Below, in pieces: positions 35,123 through 43,261 of a stretch of 64,000 bases of DNA. The stretch lies in NCBI RefSeq assembly GCF_011752935.1, contig NZ_VWWO01000002.1:2046001-2110000 (forward strand), read 5' to 3'. Made by a program: the position numbers and the translations under genes. A model generated the notes under the pieces. The model made no database searches and was not told where the DNA came from. It was given only the letters and a program-made list of their open reading frames with translations. The stretch is from Chitinophaga sp. Cy-1792 (GTDB taxonomy: Bacteria > Bacteroidota > Bacteroidia > Chitinophagales > Chitinophagaceae). Position 1 is the stretch's first letter; every line of letters begins with the position of its first letter.

Positions 35123-36715
35123 TTATTTCTTCAGCTGCTGAATTTTCTTACTCAGCTTATAATCCACCATGCCATTAAAGTTAGCTTCCACGCTGGCGCT
35201 ACCTTTCAGCGGACTGAATCCTGTTATTCCCAGCGATTCTGTACGGGCATTTACTGCACTTCTGAAATTACCTACACTCAGGAATTTGGCTATCGCTATC
35301 AGGTTTGGATCATTGGTAGCGTCGCCCCAGGGCACATTTACATAGTCTGTTGCCAATGCGTTTGCATCAGGTGCAATACCTGTGAAATAGCCACCGGAGT
35401 TGTTTGCATTGGTAGTAGCGAAGTTGATCGCGTACAGGTCAGCCAGATACTTTTTGGTATGTGTGCTGTCGTACATGGAGATATTGAAGTCGATGAACCC
35501 TACCGGTTTTCCGTAGGTGGTATCTCCTACTACGTGTACGTTCATGTACGGGCGAAGGTTGTTTAATGTCAGCTCACTTGCAGAAGCTGTATTCCTGGAG
35601 GTGATAAAGAATACGTTGTTGCTGCTGAGCGTGAGGCCACCGAGTGTTGAAGGAAAATTCACTACTGTTTCAAGTCCTATCTGTGCTGCATTTGCCTGCA
35701 TCACATCATTGTACTTGTAGTTGTACATTACCTTGCCGGCCGCTGTGGAAGGCGCGATCAGGCTGTCCAGGTACTCTGCAGTGGTTACTGCACCACCGCC
35801 GTTATAGCGAAGGTCGATGACCAGGTTATTGATACCCGCCGCTTTGAATTTGCTGAAAGCATTATCTATAGCGGTTTTGGTATAGGTAGCCTGACCGGAA
35901 GAGTTGATAACACTGGAGAACGTGTACATCACAAAATAGCCTACCTTACTGGTACCCATGGTGAGTACGGAGTCGAAAGCTACCGGGTTCACGTTATATG
36001 TACCCTGGTTGAGGGTGAGTGTTTTGGTGGCTCCACCAGGTAATTTAAAACCAAGGGTAACAGAAGCCGAATTCAAAATAGAATTATATGCTTGTGTCAA
36101 CCAGGCAGTAGTATTCTGAAAGTTGCTACTACCGTTGATGGAAGTGATTTCCCATCCGCGGGTAACACCAGCCTGACCTGCAGGACTGTTTTTATCAGCA
36201 TATAATATAAAGATGCGCAGGTTGTTGTTTGCGTCCAATACAGGCGCATATTCCAACCCGATATCTCCGTTGGTGGCTGCTACGGTCGTTGTAGCAGAAA
36301 CGCCGTTGATCAGTTTATTGGTGAGTGCTCCGGTACGGTCGAGGAAGCTGTAACGGTCGTACGGACTCTTGGTATCCGGGTTGACTGCATATCCTTTCAT
36401 GGCTGTCAGCAGGTCATCTGCTGTAGTATATTTTCCATCGAGCGGATTAATGGTAGCAACAGAAGTGTACCAGTAGTAGGTAGGTAAACCGGCGCTTTTA
36501 TTCCTGCCGCCATCACCGTAGGATACCTGCATGATATTATACATCAGGTATTTGAGGGAATCTTCTGCAGAAAGTGCAGTGGTGCTGCCACCGGTTCCGC
36601 TGCCGCCATTACCGGAAGGGTCAGCTTTGAGGTCTTTCTTGCAGGAATAAGTCAGGGTACTGATGCCTGAAACCAGCATCAACCTGACAGCCAGGGTGCG
36701 TATTCTTTTATGCAT
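35123..36715 (-). CDS. S41-family peptidase, lipoprotein
   Basis: 530 residues. The N-terminus is a lipoprotein signal (SGISTLTYSC lipobox, Cys25) followed by a Gly/Ser-rich tether. A PDZ-like segment (GQAGVTRGWEITSINGSSN) precedes the C-terminal-processing-protease domain with IDLRYNGGGAVTTAEYLDSL and the nucleophile motif NTASASELTLNNL. It probably acts in the periplasm or on the outer membrane, degrading or processing exported proteins. The protease activity is a family feature; targets are unknown. It is 42 bp downstream of the CBM9-like gene and probably co-transcribed with it. Confidence 0.92.
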   Translation of the reverse strand: MHKRIRTLAVRLMLVSGISTLTYSCKKDLKADPSGNGGSGTGGSTTALSAEDSLKYLMYNIMQVSYGDGGRNKSAGLPTYYWYTSVATINPLDGKYTTADDLLTAMKGYAVNPDTKSPYDRYSFLDRTGALTNKLINGVSATTTVAATNGDIGLEYAPVLDANNNLRIFILYADKNSPAGQAGVTRGWEITSINGSSNFQNTTAWLTQAYNSILNSASVTLGFKLPGGATKTLTLNQGTYNVNPVAFDSVLTMGTSKVGYFVMYTFSSVINSSGQATYTKTAIDNAFSKFKAAGINNLVIDLRYNGGGAVTTAEYLDSLIAPSTAAGKVMYNYKYNDVMQANAAQIGLETVVNFPSTLGGLTLSSNNVFFITSRNTASASELTLNNLRPYMNVHVVGDTTYGKPVGFIDFNISMYDSTHTKKYLADLYAINFATTNANNSGGYFTGIAPDANALATDYVNVPWGDATNDPNLIAIAKFLSVGNFRSAVNARTESLGITGFSPLKGSASVEANFNGMVDYKLSKKIQQLKK

Positions 36716-36757
36716 AATAACGATTATGGCTATATGAAATAAGATAACCGGAGGATA

Positions 36758-37570
36758 TTATTTATGCGTAGCCAGGATTTGTCTGGTCCAGAAGTCCTTA
36801 GGGTAAAACAGGTTTTCCATTCCGGGACCATTTAAGCCGTTACGCATACCGTTGTGAGCACCAGCCGGCGGCGTTTTGCCTTCTTTCTCAGCGGCTTGCA
36901 GGGCTGCGATACGTTCTTTCTCCTCTTTCTCTTTTGCTTTACGATCGTCGCGGTTGAGTGCATTCACTTTAAATCTGTAAGCTATTGGTTTATCGTTGCC
37001 GTAAGTAATGCCAATATAGGATAAAGGTATGGCGAGTTCGCAGATGAGGTTTCCCTGGTCATCCAGCGATGCTGCGGAGAGGATATTCTTATCATTTTTA
37101 ACAGACATGATGCCATCTGGTACGCCAACCAGGCCTTCCACACTGATCTGCTTTGCATTTTGCAGCACGCTTCTTCTCCACTCTACTGAATTGCGTTGAT
37201 TCTGGGATTCAACAACTTCCGGTGCATCTTCTCCCAGGATAGGGAAAGTAACAGACGATACCACTTTCTTCTTGCCGGTTGCGTTTACAGAAAACGTAAA
37301 ACCTGCTCTCATTATTTTCATCTGGTTCTGCGCATCCGGTGCACTTATTACAACATACAGATTGTTGGAATCGTTCGCTATCGTATAAAATAATTTTGCA
37401 TCGTTATTGTAAAAGGACAGCGGTTTAGACCATTCACTGGCTTTTCCGTCGATATGAATATTAGCCGGCGCCCATTTGTTCACATCTTCATCCTGCGCCA
37501 TGGCCATGGTAGACATAAATAGTCCGGCTATCAAACCTGCACCGGCAAAAATTGACTTTCTGATTTTCAT
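36758..37570 (-). CDS. Secreted CBM9-like domain protein
   Basis: 270 residues from the ATG at 37568-37570. An upstream in-frame start is possible but would break the signal peptide MKIRKSIFAGAGLIAGLFMS. After cleavage near MAMAQ the sequence IHIDGKASEWSKPLSFYNND, LFYTIANDSNNLYVVISAPD and LICELAIPLSYIGITYG resembles carbohydrate-binding module family 9 (DOMON-like) beta-sandwiches. The tail is charged, then Gly/Asn-rich. There is no catalytic domain, so a binding or sensing role in the periplasm is the most that can be inferred. It precedes the S41 protease gene on the same strand. Confidence 0.75.
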   Translation of the reverse strand: MKIRKSIFAGAGLIAGLFMSTMAMAQDEDVNKWAPANIHIDGKASEWSKPLSFYNNDAKLFYTIANDSNNLYVVISAPDAQNQMKIMRAGFTFSVNATGKKKVVSSVTFPILGEDAPEVVESQNQRNSVEWRRSVLQNAKQISVEGLVGVPDGIMSVKNDKNILSAASLDDQGNLICELAIPLSYIGITYGNDKPIAYRFKVNALNRDDRKAKEKEEKERIAALQAAEKEGKTPPAGAHNGMRNGLNGPGMENLFYPKDFWTRQILATHK

Positions 37571-37705
37571 TTTACTGTAGCAATTATTTTTGCCTTCAAG
37601 ATAGCTATTTATAGACAAGGTACGCAAAAACATTTTCCATCCTCAAAGCAGTCGATGAAAAGGCAGGAAATCCAGCTGAATAATCCCTTTAGGGCTTTCG
37701 CATAA

Positions 37706-37741
37706 AAAAAGCTGCCCCTACTTGCGTGGAGGCAGCTTTCT
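37706..37741 (-). terminator. Terminator of serA
   Basis: AAAGCTGCC (37708-37716) pairs with GGCAGCTTT (37731-37739). On the minus strand a T7 tract follows. Confidence 0.88.
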
Positions 37742-37758
37742 GTATGATTACCAGTTTA

Positions 37759-38994
37759 TTAGTACAACAACCTGGTTTTGATCGTGTGTTCAACGCCTCT
37801 CAGCAGTGCCAGGGCTTCCTGCGACAGCTGGGTATCCACGTCCAGTACCACATAACCGATCTGGTCATTGGTTTTCAGGTACTGACCCAGGATATTGATT
37901 TTATTGGCAGATAATGCCGTATTGATCGCGGAGAGTACACCCGGCACATTTTTGTGAATGTGCAGGATACGATGCGTATGTTCAACAGCCGGTACGCTGA
38001 TCGCAGGAACGGTATGTGAACCGAAGCTCGCGCCTTTTTCCAGGTAGTTGAGCAGTTTGCTGCTGACATCCAGCCCGATATTATGCTGTGCTTCTTCCGT
38101 GCTGCCACCGATATGCGGCGTAAGGATAACATTGGGCAGTTTTTGCAAAGGCGTGGAAAATGCCGCACCGTTTTTCTCTGGTTCTACCGGGAACACATCT
38201 ACGGCAGCGCCGGAGATCTGACCGCTTACCAGCGCATCTCTCAGGGCCTCCAGGTCTACTACCTCACCACGTGCATAGTTAATAAAGATAGCACCTGGTT
38301 TTACATATGACAATGCTTCTGCAGTGATCATATTTTCGGTAGACTTACTGGAAGGAACGTGCAGGGAGATGATGTCTGCCTGTCCGAAGAGGTCTTTCAG
38401 GGAACGGATCTGTGTAGCATTACCCAGTGGCAGCTTGGTTTCCACGTCATAATAGATAACGTTCATACCTAACGCTTCCGCCAGTACGCTCACCTGGGAA
38501 CCGATATTTCCATAACCAACGATGGCCAGCGTTTTACCGCGGAGTTCATAGCTCCCTTTGGCTTCTTTCATCCAGATGCCGTTGTGAGCCGCAGTATTTT
38601 TGTCGATAATACGACGAATCAACATGATCGACAACCCGATTACCAGTTCAGCTACCGAGCGGGTGTTGGAGTAAGGCGCGTTAAATACGACCACCCCTGC
38701 TTCTGTAGCGGCTTTCAGGTCTACCTGGTTGGTACCGATACAAAAACAACCAATCGCCTGTAATTTCTTCGCTGCCTCCAGCACTTTGGCGGTAATCTGT
38801 GTCTTCGAACGAATGCCTAAGAGGTGTACATCCTTAATTTCTGCTATCAGGTCTTCTTCGCTCAGCGCGCCCGACAACTTACGTACCGAATAGCCGGCGT
38901 TGGTGAATTCCGCAACAGCGGCATCGCTGATGTTCTCCAACAATAAAATGCTAATCTTCTCTTTCGGATAACTTGTCAATTTCTGCTGATCCAT
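37759..38994 (-). CDS. serA: D-3-phosphoglycerate dehydrogenase
   Basis: 411 residues from the ATG at 38992-38994, matching the ~410-residue SerA of the E. coli type. A start 39 nt upstream is possible but adds an atypical tail. It oxidises 3-phosphoglycerate to 3-phosphohydroxypyruvate, the first step of serine synthesis. The Rossmann loop is GKTLAIVGYGNIGSQVS. The catalytic Arg-Glu-His set is expected in NYARGEVVDLEAL, DVFPVEPE and LTPHIGGST. The C-terminal 75 residues are an ACT domain (HIHKNVPGVLSAINTALSAN) that in relatives mediates serine feedback. It is a single gene with its own consensus promoter. Confidence 0.96.
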   Translation of the reverse strand: MDQQKLTSYPKEKISILLLENISDAAVAEFTNAGYSVRKLSGALSEEDLIAEIKDVHLLGIRSKTQITAKVLEAAKKLQAIGCFCIGTNQVDLKAATEAGVVVFNAPYSNTRSVAELVIGLSIMLIRRIIDKNTAAHNGIWMKEAKGSYELRGKTLAIVGYGNIGSQVSVLAEALGMNVIYYDVETKLPLGNATQIRSLKDLFGQADIISLHVPSSKSTENMITAEALSYVKPGAIFINYARGEVVDLEALRDALVSGQISGAAVDVFPVEPEKNGAAFSTPLQKLPNVILTPHIGGSTEEAQHNIGLDVSSKLLNYLEKGASFGSHTVPAISVPAVEHTHRILHIHKNVPGVLSAINTALSANKINILGQYLKTNDQIGYVVLDVDTQLSQEALALLRGVEHTIKTRLLY

Positions 38995-39316
38995 AGTATT
39001 ATATAAAATTATATGTATATCCTTTTCATGCAATTGGCTTAATAATTGCTGCTTGGCGGGTCATTAACAAAGCACAAACCTACTGGATGTTTACGAATTT
39101 TCAAATACTAATCCTTTCAATTTAGATATTATCAAAAAAACCAGCGTCGCGTTGCTATTTTTTTAAGCACTTACCGCTTTTAGCCTTAAAATAGCGTTAA
39201 AAGGCTATGATTGAGAGATTTTTATTTGGCTGGCTTTAACATTGATGAGTATTTTCGTGTTTTGTATTAATTAGTTCGGGAGAAATTTAGCGTTAAAGAG
39301 TCACATTACACTTCTA
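38995..39316. other. Divergent intergenic region serA / serine hydrolase
   Basis: 322 bp, AT-rich, holding the serA promoter. A weak plus-strand candidate for the serine hydrolase is TTTG (39226-39229) about 21 bp before TATTTTCG. Nothing else is recognised. Confidence 0.5.
39075..39105 (-). promoter_or_regulatory. Promoter of serA
   Basis: On the minus strand, TTTG (39102-39105), exactly 19 bp, then TAGGTTTG (39075-39082). Full consensus; the leader is about 75 nt. Confidence 0.8.
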
Positions 39317-40525
39317 ATGAAGCGATTGAAAGCAGCAGGCATACTCATATTTGCGGGGGTTGTCATTATTACGAGCTGTCAGAGCACAGCCGCACGAAAA
39401 GCGACAGAGAAAAATAAAACAGCATCAGATAGTGCTATATATACATTAGGCCTTACAGCGGCCGAAAAGGAAGCCATTCTGAACTCACCCCGCACGGTAC
39501 AGATACAGCAGGAATTAAACTACTTCTATAATAACAAATTCCTTCGTACCGGTTTTAACGGCGCCATGATCGTGGCCCGCAAAGGTGTTATCATCTTCGA
39601 AAAATATCACGGACTGGAAAACTTCAGGACTAAAACCCCGATCGTTGACAGCAGCTCCTTTCAGCTGGCATCCGTGTCCAAAACATTTACAGGGGCCGCA
39701 GTTTTATACCTGGCAGACAGAGATAAACTCTCCCTGGATGATCACCTTCAAAAATTCTTTCCGGACTTTCCCTACAAAGGTATTACGGTACGTATGCTGC
39801 TGAGTCATCGCAGCGGACTGCCAAACTACCTGTATTTCTGCGATAGCCTCTGGAAAGAGCCATCCCGTTATATTACCAATAATGAGGTGATAGAACTGAT
39901 GATCAAACACAAACCACCCATCCAGCATCAGCCGGGTACGCATTTTCAGTATTGCAATACCAACTACATGCTGCTGGCATCTATTATAGAAAAAGTAACC
40001 GGCGAGAAATATGCGGCCTTTATGCAGGACTCTGTTTTCAAGCCCCTGCAGATGCACAATACCTTTGTATATGATCCCGCAACGCCCGTCAGAGCACATC
40101 AGACACAAAGCCACAAGTATAACGGCCAGCCGGAACCAGATACCTATTTTGATGGCGTCATGGGCGACAAAGGCATCTACAGCTCTGCACAGGATATGCT
40201 GAAATGGGACCAGGCGTTATACTCCGGCCATTTCCTTAAACCTGAAACACTAAAAGCTGCCTATACACCTTATAGCCATGAAAAACCAGGCGTGCGCAAT
40301 TACGGCCTCGGATGGCGACTAATGGTTTATCCTGACAGCAGTAAGAATATTGTATATCATAACGGATGGTGGCATGGCAACAACACCGTGTTCTATCGTT
40401 TTGTACAGGATACCACCACGCTGATCATCCTTGGAAATAAATATAACCGCGCCATTTATCAGGCAGTGAAACCGGTACGTGATATCCTTGGCCATGGCGA
40501 TGGTGAGGAAGCAGGTGATGAATAA
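39317..40525 (+). CDS. Beta-lactamase-family serine hydrolase, lipoprotein
   Basis: 402 residues. Lipoprotein signal with lipobox IITSC (Cys21). The class C beta-lactamase/PBP-like fold shows SxxK at Ser119-Lys122 (ASVSKTF), the YxN element in FQYCNTNYMLL, and GLGWRLM later. HNGWWHGNN probably supplies the third motif (HxG in place of KTG, as in many family members). It is expected to be a membrane-anchored esterase, D-aminopeptidase or carboxypeptidase; true beta-lactamase activity is not implied. It stands alone and is followed by a hairpin at 40608-40632. Confidence 0.9.
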   Translation: MKRLKAAGILIFAGVVIITSCQSTAARKATEKNKTASDSAIYTLGLTAAEKEAILNSPRTVQIQQELNYFYNNKFLRTGFNGAMIVARKGVIIFEKYHGLENFRTKTPIVDSSSFQLASVSKTFTGAAVLYLADRDKLSLDDHLQKFFPDFPYKGITVRMLLSHRSGLPNYLYFCDSLWKEPSRYITNNEVIELMIKHKPPIQHQPGTHFQYCNTNYMLLASIIEKVTGEKYAAFMQDSVFKPLQMHNTFVYDPATPVRAHQTQSHKYNGQPEPDTYFDGVMGDKGIYSSAQDMLKWDQALYSGHFLKPETLKAAYTPYSHEKPGVRNYGLGWRLMVYPDSSKNIVYHNGWWHGNNTVFYRFVQDTTTLIILGNKYNRAIYQAVKPVRDILGHGDGEEAGDE

Positions 40526-40607
40526 ATGATTGCTGTTTAAATCCGGGCGATAGCCCACCACATAAAAAGTATAACGCAGGTATTTTCTAAGACGTTAGAT
40601 ATAATTG

Positions 40608-40634
40608 AAAAGGGTAGCTTCGCTACCCTTTTGT
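40608..40634 (+). terminator. Terminator of the serine hydrolase gene
   Basis: AAAAGGGTAG and CTACCCTTTT pair around CTTCG, with T residues at the 3' side. A second GC-rich hairpin (CCGCCC/GGGCGG type) follows at about 40640-40660. Confidence 0.8.
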
Positions 40635-40683
40635 CTGTTCCGCCCTTAAGGGGCGGGAATGCTTTGCTAAAGATGAATTTCGA

Positions 40684-41664
40684 TTACACGCCGTGTTTCC
40701 TGTTAGGCAAAACATTATCGCGGCTCCAGACAATTTCCCCGGTAAACGGATGGCTGCGCACGGGGCATTCAGCTTTCAGACAATAATGACAACAGATCGG
40801 AATACACGGGTCCATATGAATGAAAAATTCCACTTCACTATTCCCAAACTCTTTATTCACCAGCACTTCCACCCTTTTCATTTCGTCATGTGCCTCGTTC
40901 AGTTTCAGGTAATACGGTAAGGTAATATGACAATCGATGTGATAATTATTGCCATATTGCTGTATGCGCATATTATGTACATCGATCCAGTTTGGTACCC
41001 TGTTTTTGGAGAGAATATCAATCACACGATCCACAGACTGCATATCTGTTTCATCCATCAGACCAGAGATAGACCTACGCATCAGCTTATAGCCATTGAC
41101 CAGGATCAGTACTCCCATTACAACAGATACGGCGGGATCCAGCCAGAACCAGCCGGTAAAATGTATCACCAGTAACGCGACGATCAGTCCGGCACTACTG
41201 TATACATCTGTCATAATATGCTGCCCGTTACCGGTGATGGTAATGCTGTTCAGCTTCTTTCCCGACTGACGTAAATATAGTCCCAGTAAGAGGTTGGCAA
41301 CAGTGGTAGCGCCCAGCAGCCAGAGGCCGGATTCCATTTTGTGCAGTTCTTTCGGGAAGATGAAATACTGTACTGCTTTCACAAGGATCAGTATTCCAGC
41401 GAAGAAGATCATGGCGCCTTCAAAACCTATGCTGAAGAATTCTACTTTACCATGGCCGTAAGGATGGTTTTCATCTTTGGGTTTACCGGCAAGATAAATA
41501 CTGTAACTGGCAAAACCACCTGCAACAACGTTGATAATGGATTCAAGGGCATCAGATAATATAGCAACGGAATGGGTCATGCCATATGCGAGGAATTTCA
41601 GGGCAGTAAGCAGAAAGCTCACCACTAATGAAATCAGGATGACACGTAACTCTCTTTTTAGCAA
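40684..41664 (-). CDS. Cation diffusion facilitator (CDF) metal transporter
   Basis: 326 residues if started at the TTG at 41664, chosen because a -7 box (TACATTTG) lies just upstream and a longer form would read through it. Six hydrophobic segments are followed by a cytoplasmic C-terminal domain, the CDF layout. The TM2 site reads SDALESIIN and the TM5 site HIMTD, with Glu and Asn where many zinc carriers have His and Asp. The tail is unusual: CIPICCHYCLKAECPVR has five Cys and one His, a likely extra metal site. It would export Zn, Fe, Mn or Co by proton antiport; the metal is not predictable here. Confidence 0.9.
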   Translation of the reverse strand: MLKRELRVILISLVVSFLLTALKFLAYGMTHSVAILSDALESIINVVAGGFASYSIYLAGKPKDENHPYGHGKVEFFSIGFEGAMIFFAGILILVKAVQYFIFPKELHKMESGLWLLGATTVANLLLGLYLRQSGKKLNSITITGNGQHIMTDVYSSAGLIVALLVIHFTGWFWLDPAVSVVMGVLILVNGYKLMRRSISGLMDETDMQSVDRVIDILSKNRVPNWIDVHNMRIQQYGNNYHIDCHITLPYYLKLNEAHDEMKRVEVLVNKEFGNSEVEFFIHMDPCIPICCHYCLKAECPVRSHPFTGEIVWSRDNVLPNRKHGV

Positions 41665-41680
41665 TGGTTCAGATTTTATG

Positions 41681-41688
41681 CAAATGTA
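41681..41688 (-). promoter_or_regulatory. -7 box of the CDF gene
   Basis: TACATTTG on the minus strand lies 16 nt before the proposed TTG start. The -33 region is poor. Confidence 0.4.
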
Positions 41689-41803
41689 AACAGCGAAGGT
41701 AAACAAATTGTTATATCCGATTTTTCTGCATCACAATTCTTTCGAAATCTCCGATCTTAATATATGCATTTACGTTAGATTATTAATCAGGACAAATTTA
41801 GTT

Positions 41804-42367
41804 ATGGAAGACAAACATGCGATTACAGAAGAAATTTTTTCGCTGTACGAACAACACGGACATCACGCTTACGGAGAGGATGTCACCATGCTGATGCATA
41901 TGATGCAGGCCGCGCTGATAGCGGAACGCACCGGCTTCAGCGACGAGATGGTGCTGGCAGCATTTCTGCACGACATAGGCCATTTCTTTGAAGGCGAAGA
42001 CCAGATGGAAGGCTATGGAACGATGGCACATGATGAACTGGGGCAGCGTTTCCTGCGTGAACGCGGATTCCCCGAGCAGCTGGTAAAGTTGGTGGGCAGT
42101 CACGTGCAGGCCAAGCGTTACCTGACTTTTTCGGACAGTGCCTATTACGATACCTTATCAGAAACCAGCAAGAAAACGTTGGAATACCAGGGCGGTCCCA
42201 TGACCGAAGGAGAAGCAGCGGAGTTCCATGCGGACCCGTTGTTTCATCAGTATATTCAGCTGCGTATATGGGATGATATGGGTAAGGAAACGGAGATGGC
42301 AGTTACCCCGGAAGATATTGCGCGTATGAAAGCGCGTATGCATCAGTACCTGAGCGTACAGCAATAA
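41804..42367 (+). CDS. HD-domain protein resembling the phosphonate oxygenase PhnZ
   Basis: 187 residues from the ATG at 41804. The HD motif is LAAFLHDIGHF (His56-Asp57). The whole diiron set expected for PhnZ-type oxygenases is present with matching spacing: His32, His56-Asp57, His76, His100 and Asp157 as ligands, plus His60 and Lys104 in the substrate-binding places. PhnZ cleaves the C-P bond of 2-amino-1-hydroxyethylphosphonate to glycine and phosphate. No PhnY-like hydroxylase, phosphonate transporter or regulator is adjacent, so the substrate could differ. Ligand spacing is compared with the family from memory. Divergent from the CDF gene. Confidence 0.72.
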   Translation: MEDKHAITEEIFSLYEQHGHHAYGEDVTMLMHMMQAALIAERTGFSDEMVLAAFLHDIGHFFEGEDQMEGYGTMAHDELGQRFLRERGFPEQLVKLVGSHVQAKRYLTFSDSAYYDTLSETSKKTLEYQGGPMTEGEAAEFHADPLFHQYIQLRIWDDMGKETEMAVTPEDIARMKARMHQYLSVQQ

Positions 42368-42370
42368 TTA

Positions 42371-42399
42371 AAGCCACCAGGCTTTTGACCTGGTGGCTA
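42371..42399. terminator. Hairpin between the PhnZ-like gene and infC
   Basis: AGCCACCAGG (42372-42381) and CCTGGTGGCT (42389-42398) pair perfectly. T tracts are short on both sides; it probably serves both converging genes. Confidence 0.75.
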
Positions 42400-42423
42400 C
42401 TTATAATATTAAACCCGAAACCC

Positions 42424-43089
42424 TTATTGAGCGTCGCCTTCAGGTTTGCTTTCTGCAACTTTAGGCGCTTCTTTATTCTCTTTAGGTTCTTTAGGGGCTT
42501 TGTCTTTTTTCTTGGCTGTTTTAGGCGCGAAGATGGCGATCATACGCTTACCTTCCATGGTAGGCATACCTTCGAGGCCACCTACTTCTGCCAGTCTTTC
42601 AGCGAATTTCAGGAGGATCAGCTCACCACGTTCCTTGAACATGATAGCACGACCTTTAAACTGCACGTAAGTTTTCACCTTGTTACCGTCTTTCAGGAAT
42701 TTCTCTGCGTGTTTAGCTTTGAAATCGAAATCATGATCATCGGTATTCGGTGTAAAGCGAATTTCCTTCACTTCACTTTTGTGCGCGTTTGCCTTCATTT
42801 CCTTTTCCTTCTTCTTCTTTTCGTAGAGGAATTTGTTATAGTCAATGATACGGCAAACTGGGGGTACTGCATTTGGGGAAATTTCCACCAGGTCCAATTG
42901 TTGCTCTTCTGCCATACGCAGCGCATCCTCGGTCCTGTAAACACCTACCTCAACGTTCTCGCCTACAAGTCTAACCTCAGGCACACGGATCATCCGGTTG
43001 GTGCGGTGTTCTTGTTGTTGCTCTCTGCGGAAGTTAGGGTTTCTACCCCGGTTGTTGTTGTTAAAACTTGGTTTGGGTCTGTTTTGCAT
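42424..43089 (-). CDS. infC: Translation initiation factor IF-3
   Basis: 221 residues from the ATG at 43087-43089. Two-domain IF-3: N-domain IRVPEVRLVGENVEVGVYRT, lysine-rich linker FLYEKKKKEKEMKANAHKSE, and C-domain VKEIRFTPNTDDHDFDFKAK with GRAIMFKERGELIL. About 35 Lys/Glu/Pro-rich residues follow the core, as in many Bacteroidota, and the N-terminus has an Asn/Arg/Gln-rich extension. The start codon is ATG, not the rare AUU used for autoregulation in enterobacteria. It binds the 30S subunit and guards initiator selection. thrS lies 172 bp upstream on the same strand; rpmI-rplT are 33 kb away. Confidence 0.97.
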   Translation of the reverse strand: MQNRPKPSFNNNNRGRNPNFRREQQQEHRTNRMIRVPEVRLVGENVEVGVYRTEDALRMAEEQQLDLVEISPNAVPPVCRIIDYNKFLYEKKKKEKEMKANAHKSEVKEIRFTPNTDDHDFDFKAKHAEKFLKDGNKVKTYVQFKGRAIMFKERGELILLKFAERLAEVGGLEGMPTMEGKRMIAIFAPKTAKKKDKAPKEPKENKEAPKVAESKPEGDAQ

Positions 43090-43125
43090 TAAAAAAATAA
43101 AAGTTAAATAATTAATTGCCCGGTG

Positions 43126-43156
43126 TCCATGGTCCACAAAGATAATCCATGGACCA
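43126..43156. promoter_or_regulatory. Dyad element in the infC leader
   Basis: TCCATGG occurs at 43126-43132 and 43146-43152, exactly 20 bp apart. The flanks form inverted arms TGGTCCA (43130-43136) and TGGACCA (43150-43156). It could be an RNA hairpin in the infC leader or an operator with two helically aligned half-sites. Confidence 0.45.
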
Positions 43157-43170
43157 GAAACAATTTTTTG

Positions 43171-43201
43171 CAAATTTAATGTGAAAATCTTTAGCAATAA
43201 A
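43171..43201 (-). promoter_or_regulatory. Candidate promoter of infC
   Basis: On the minus strand, TTTA (43198-43201), 19 bp, then TAAATTTG (43171-43178). It would allow infC to be transcribed apart from thrS with a leader of about 75 nt that carries the dyad element. Confidence 0.5.
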
Positions 43202-43261
43202 CATACCTGAAAATGGTAATGTTCACCTGCCTATATCATTTTTTCCCACATCTGTGAACGA

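Noticed and set aside
39317..40525. True beta-lactamase resistance gene
   Set aside because: SxxK and YxN are shared by many esterases and peptidases; nothing specific for beta-lactam hydrolysis is visible.
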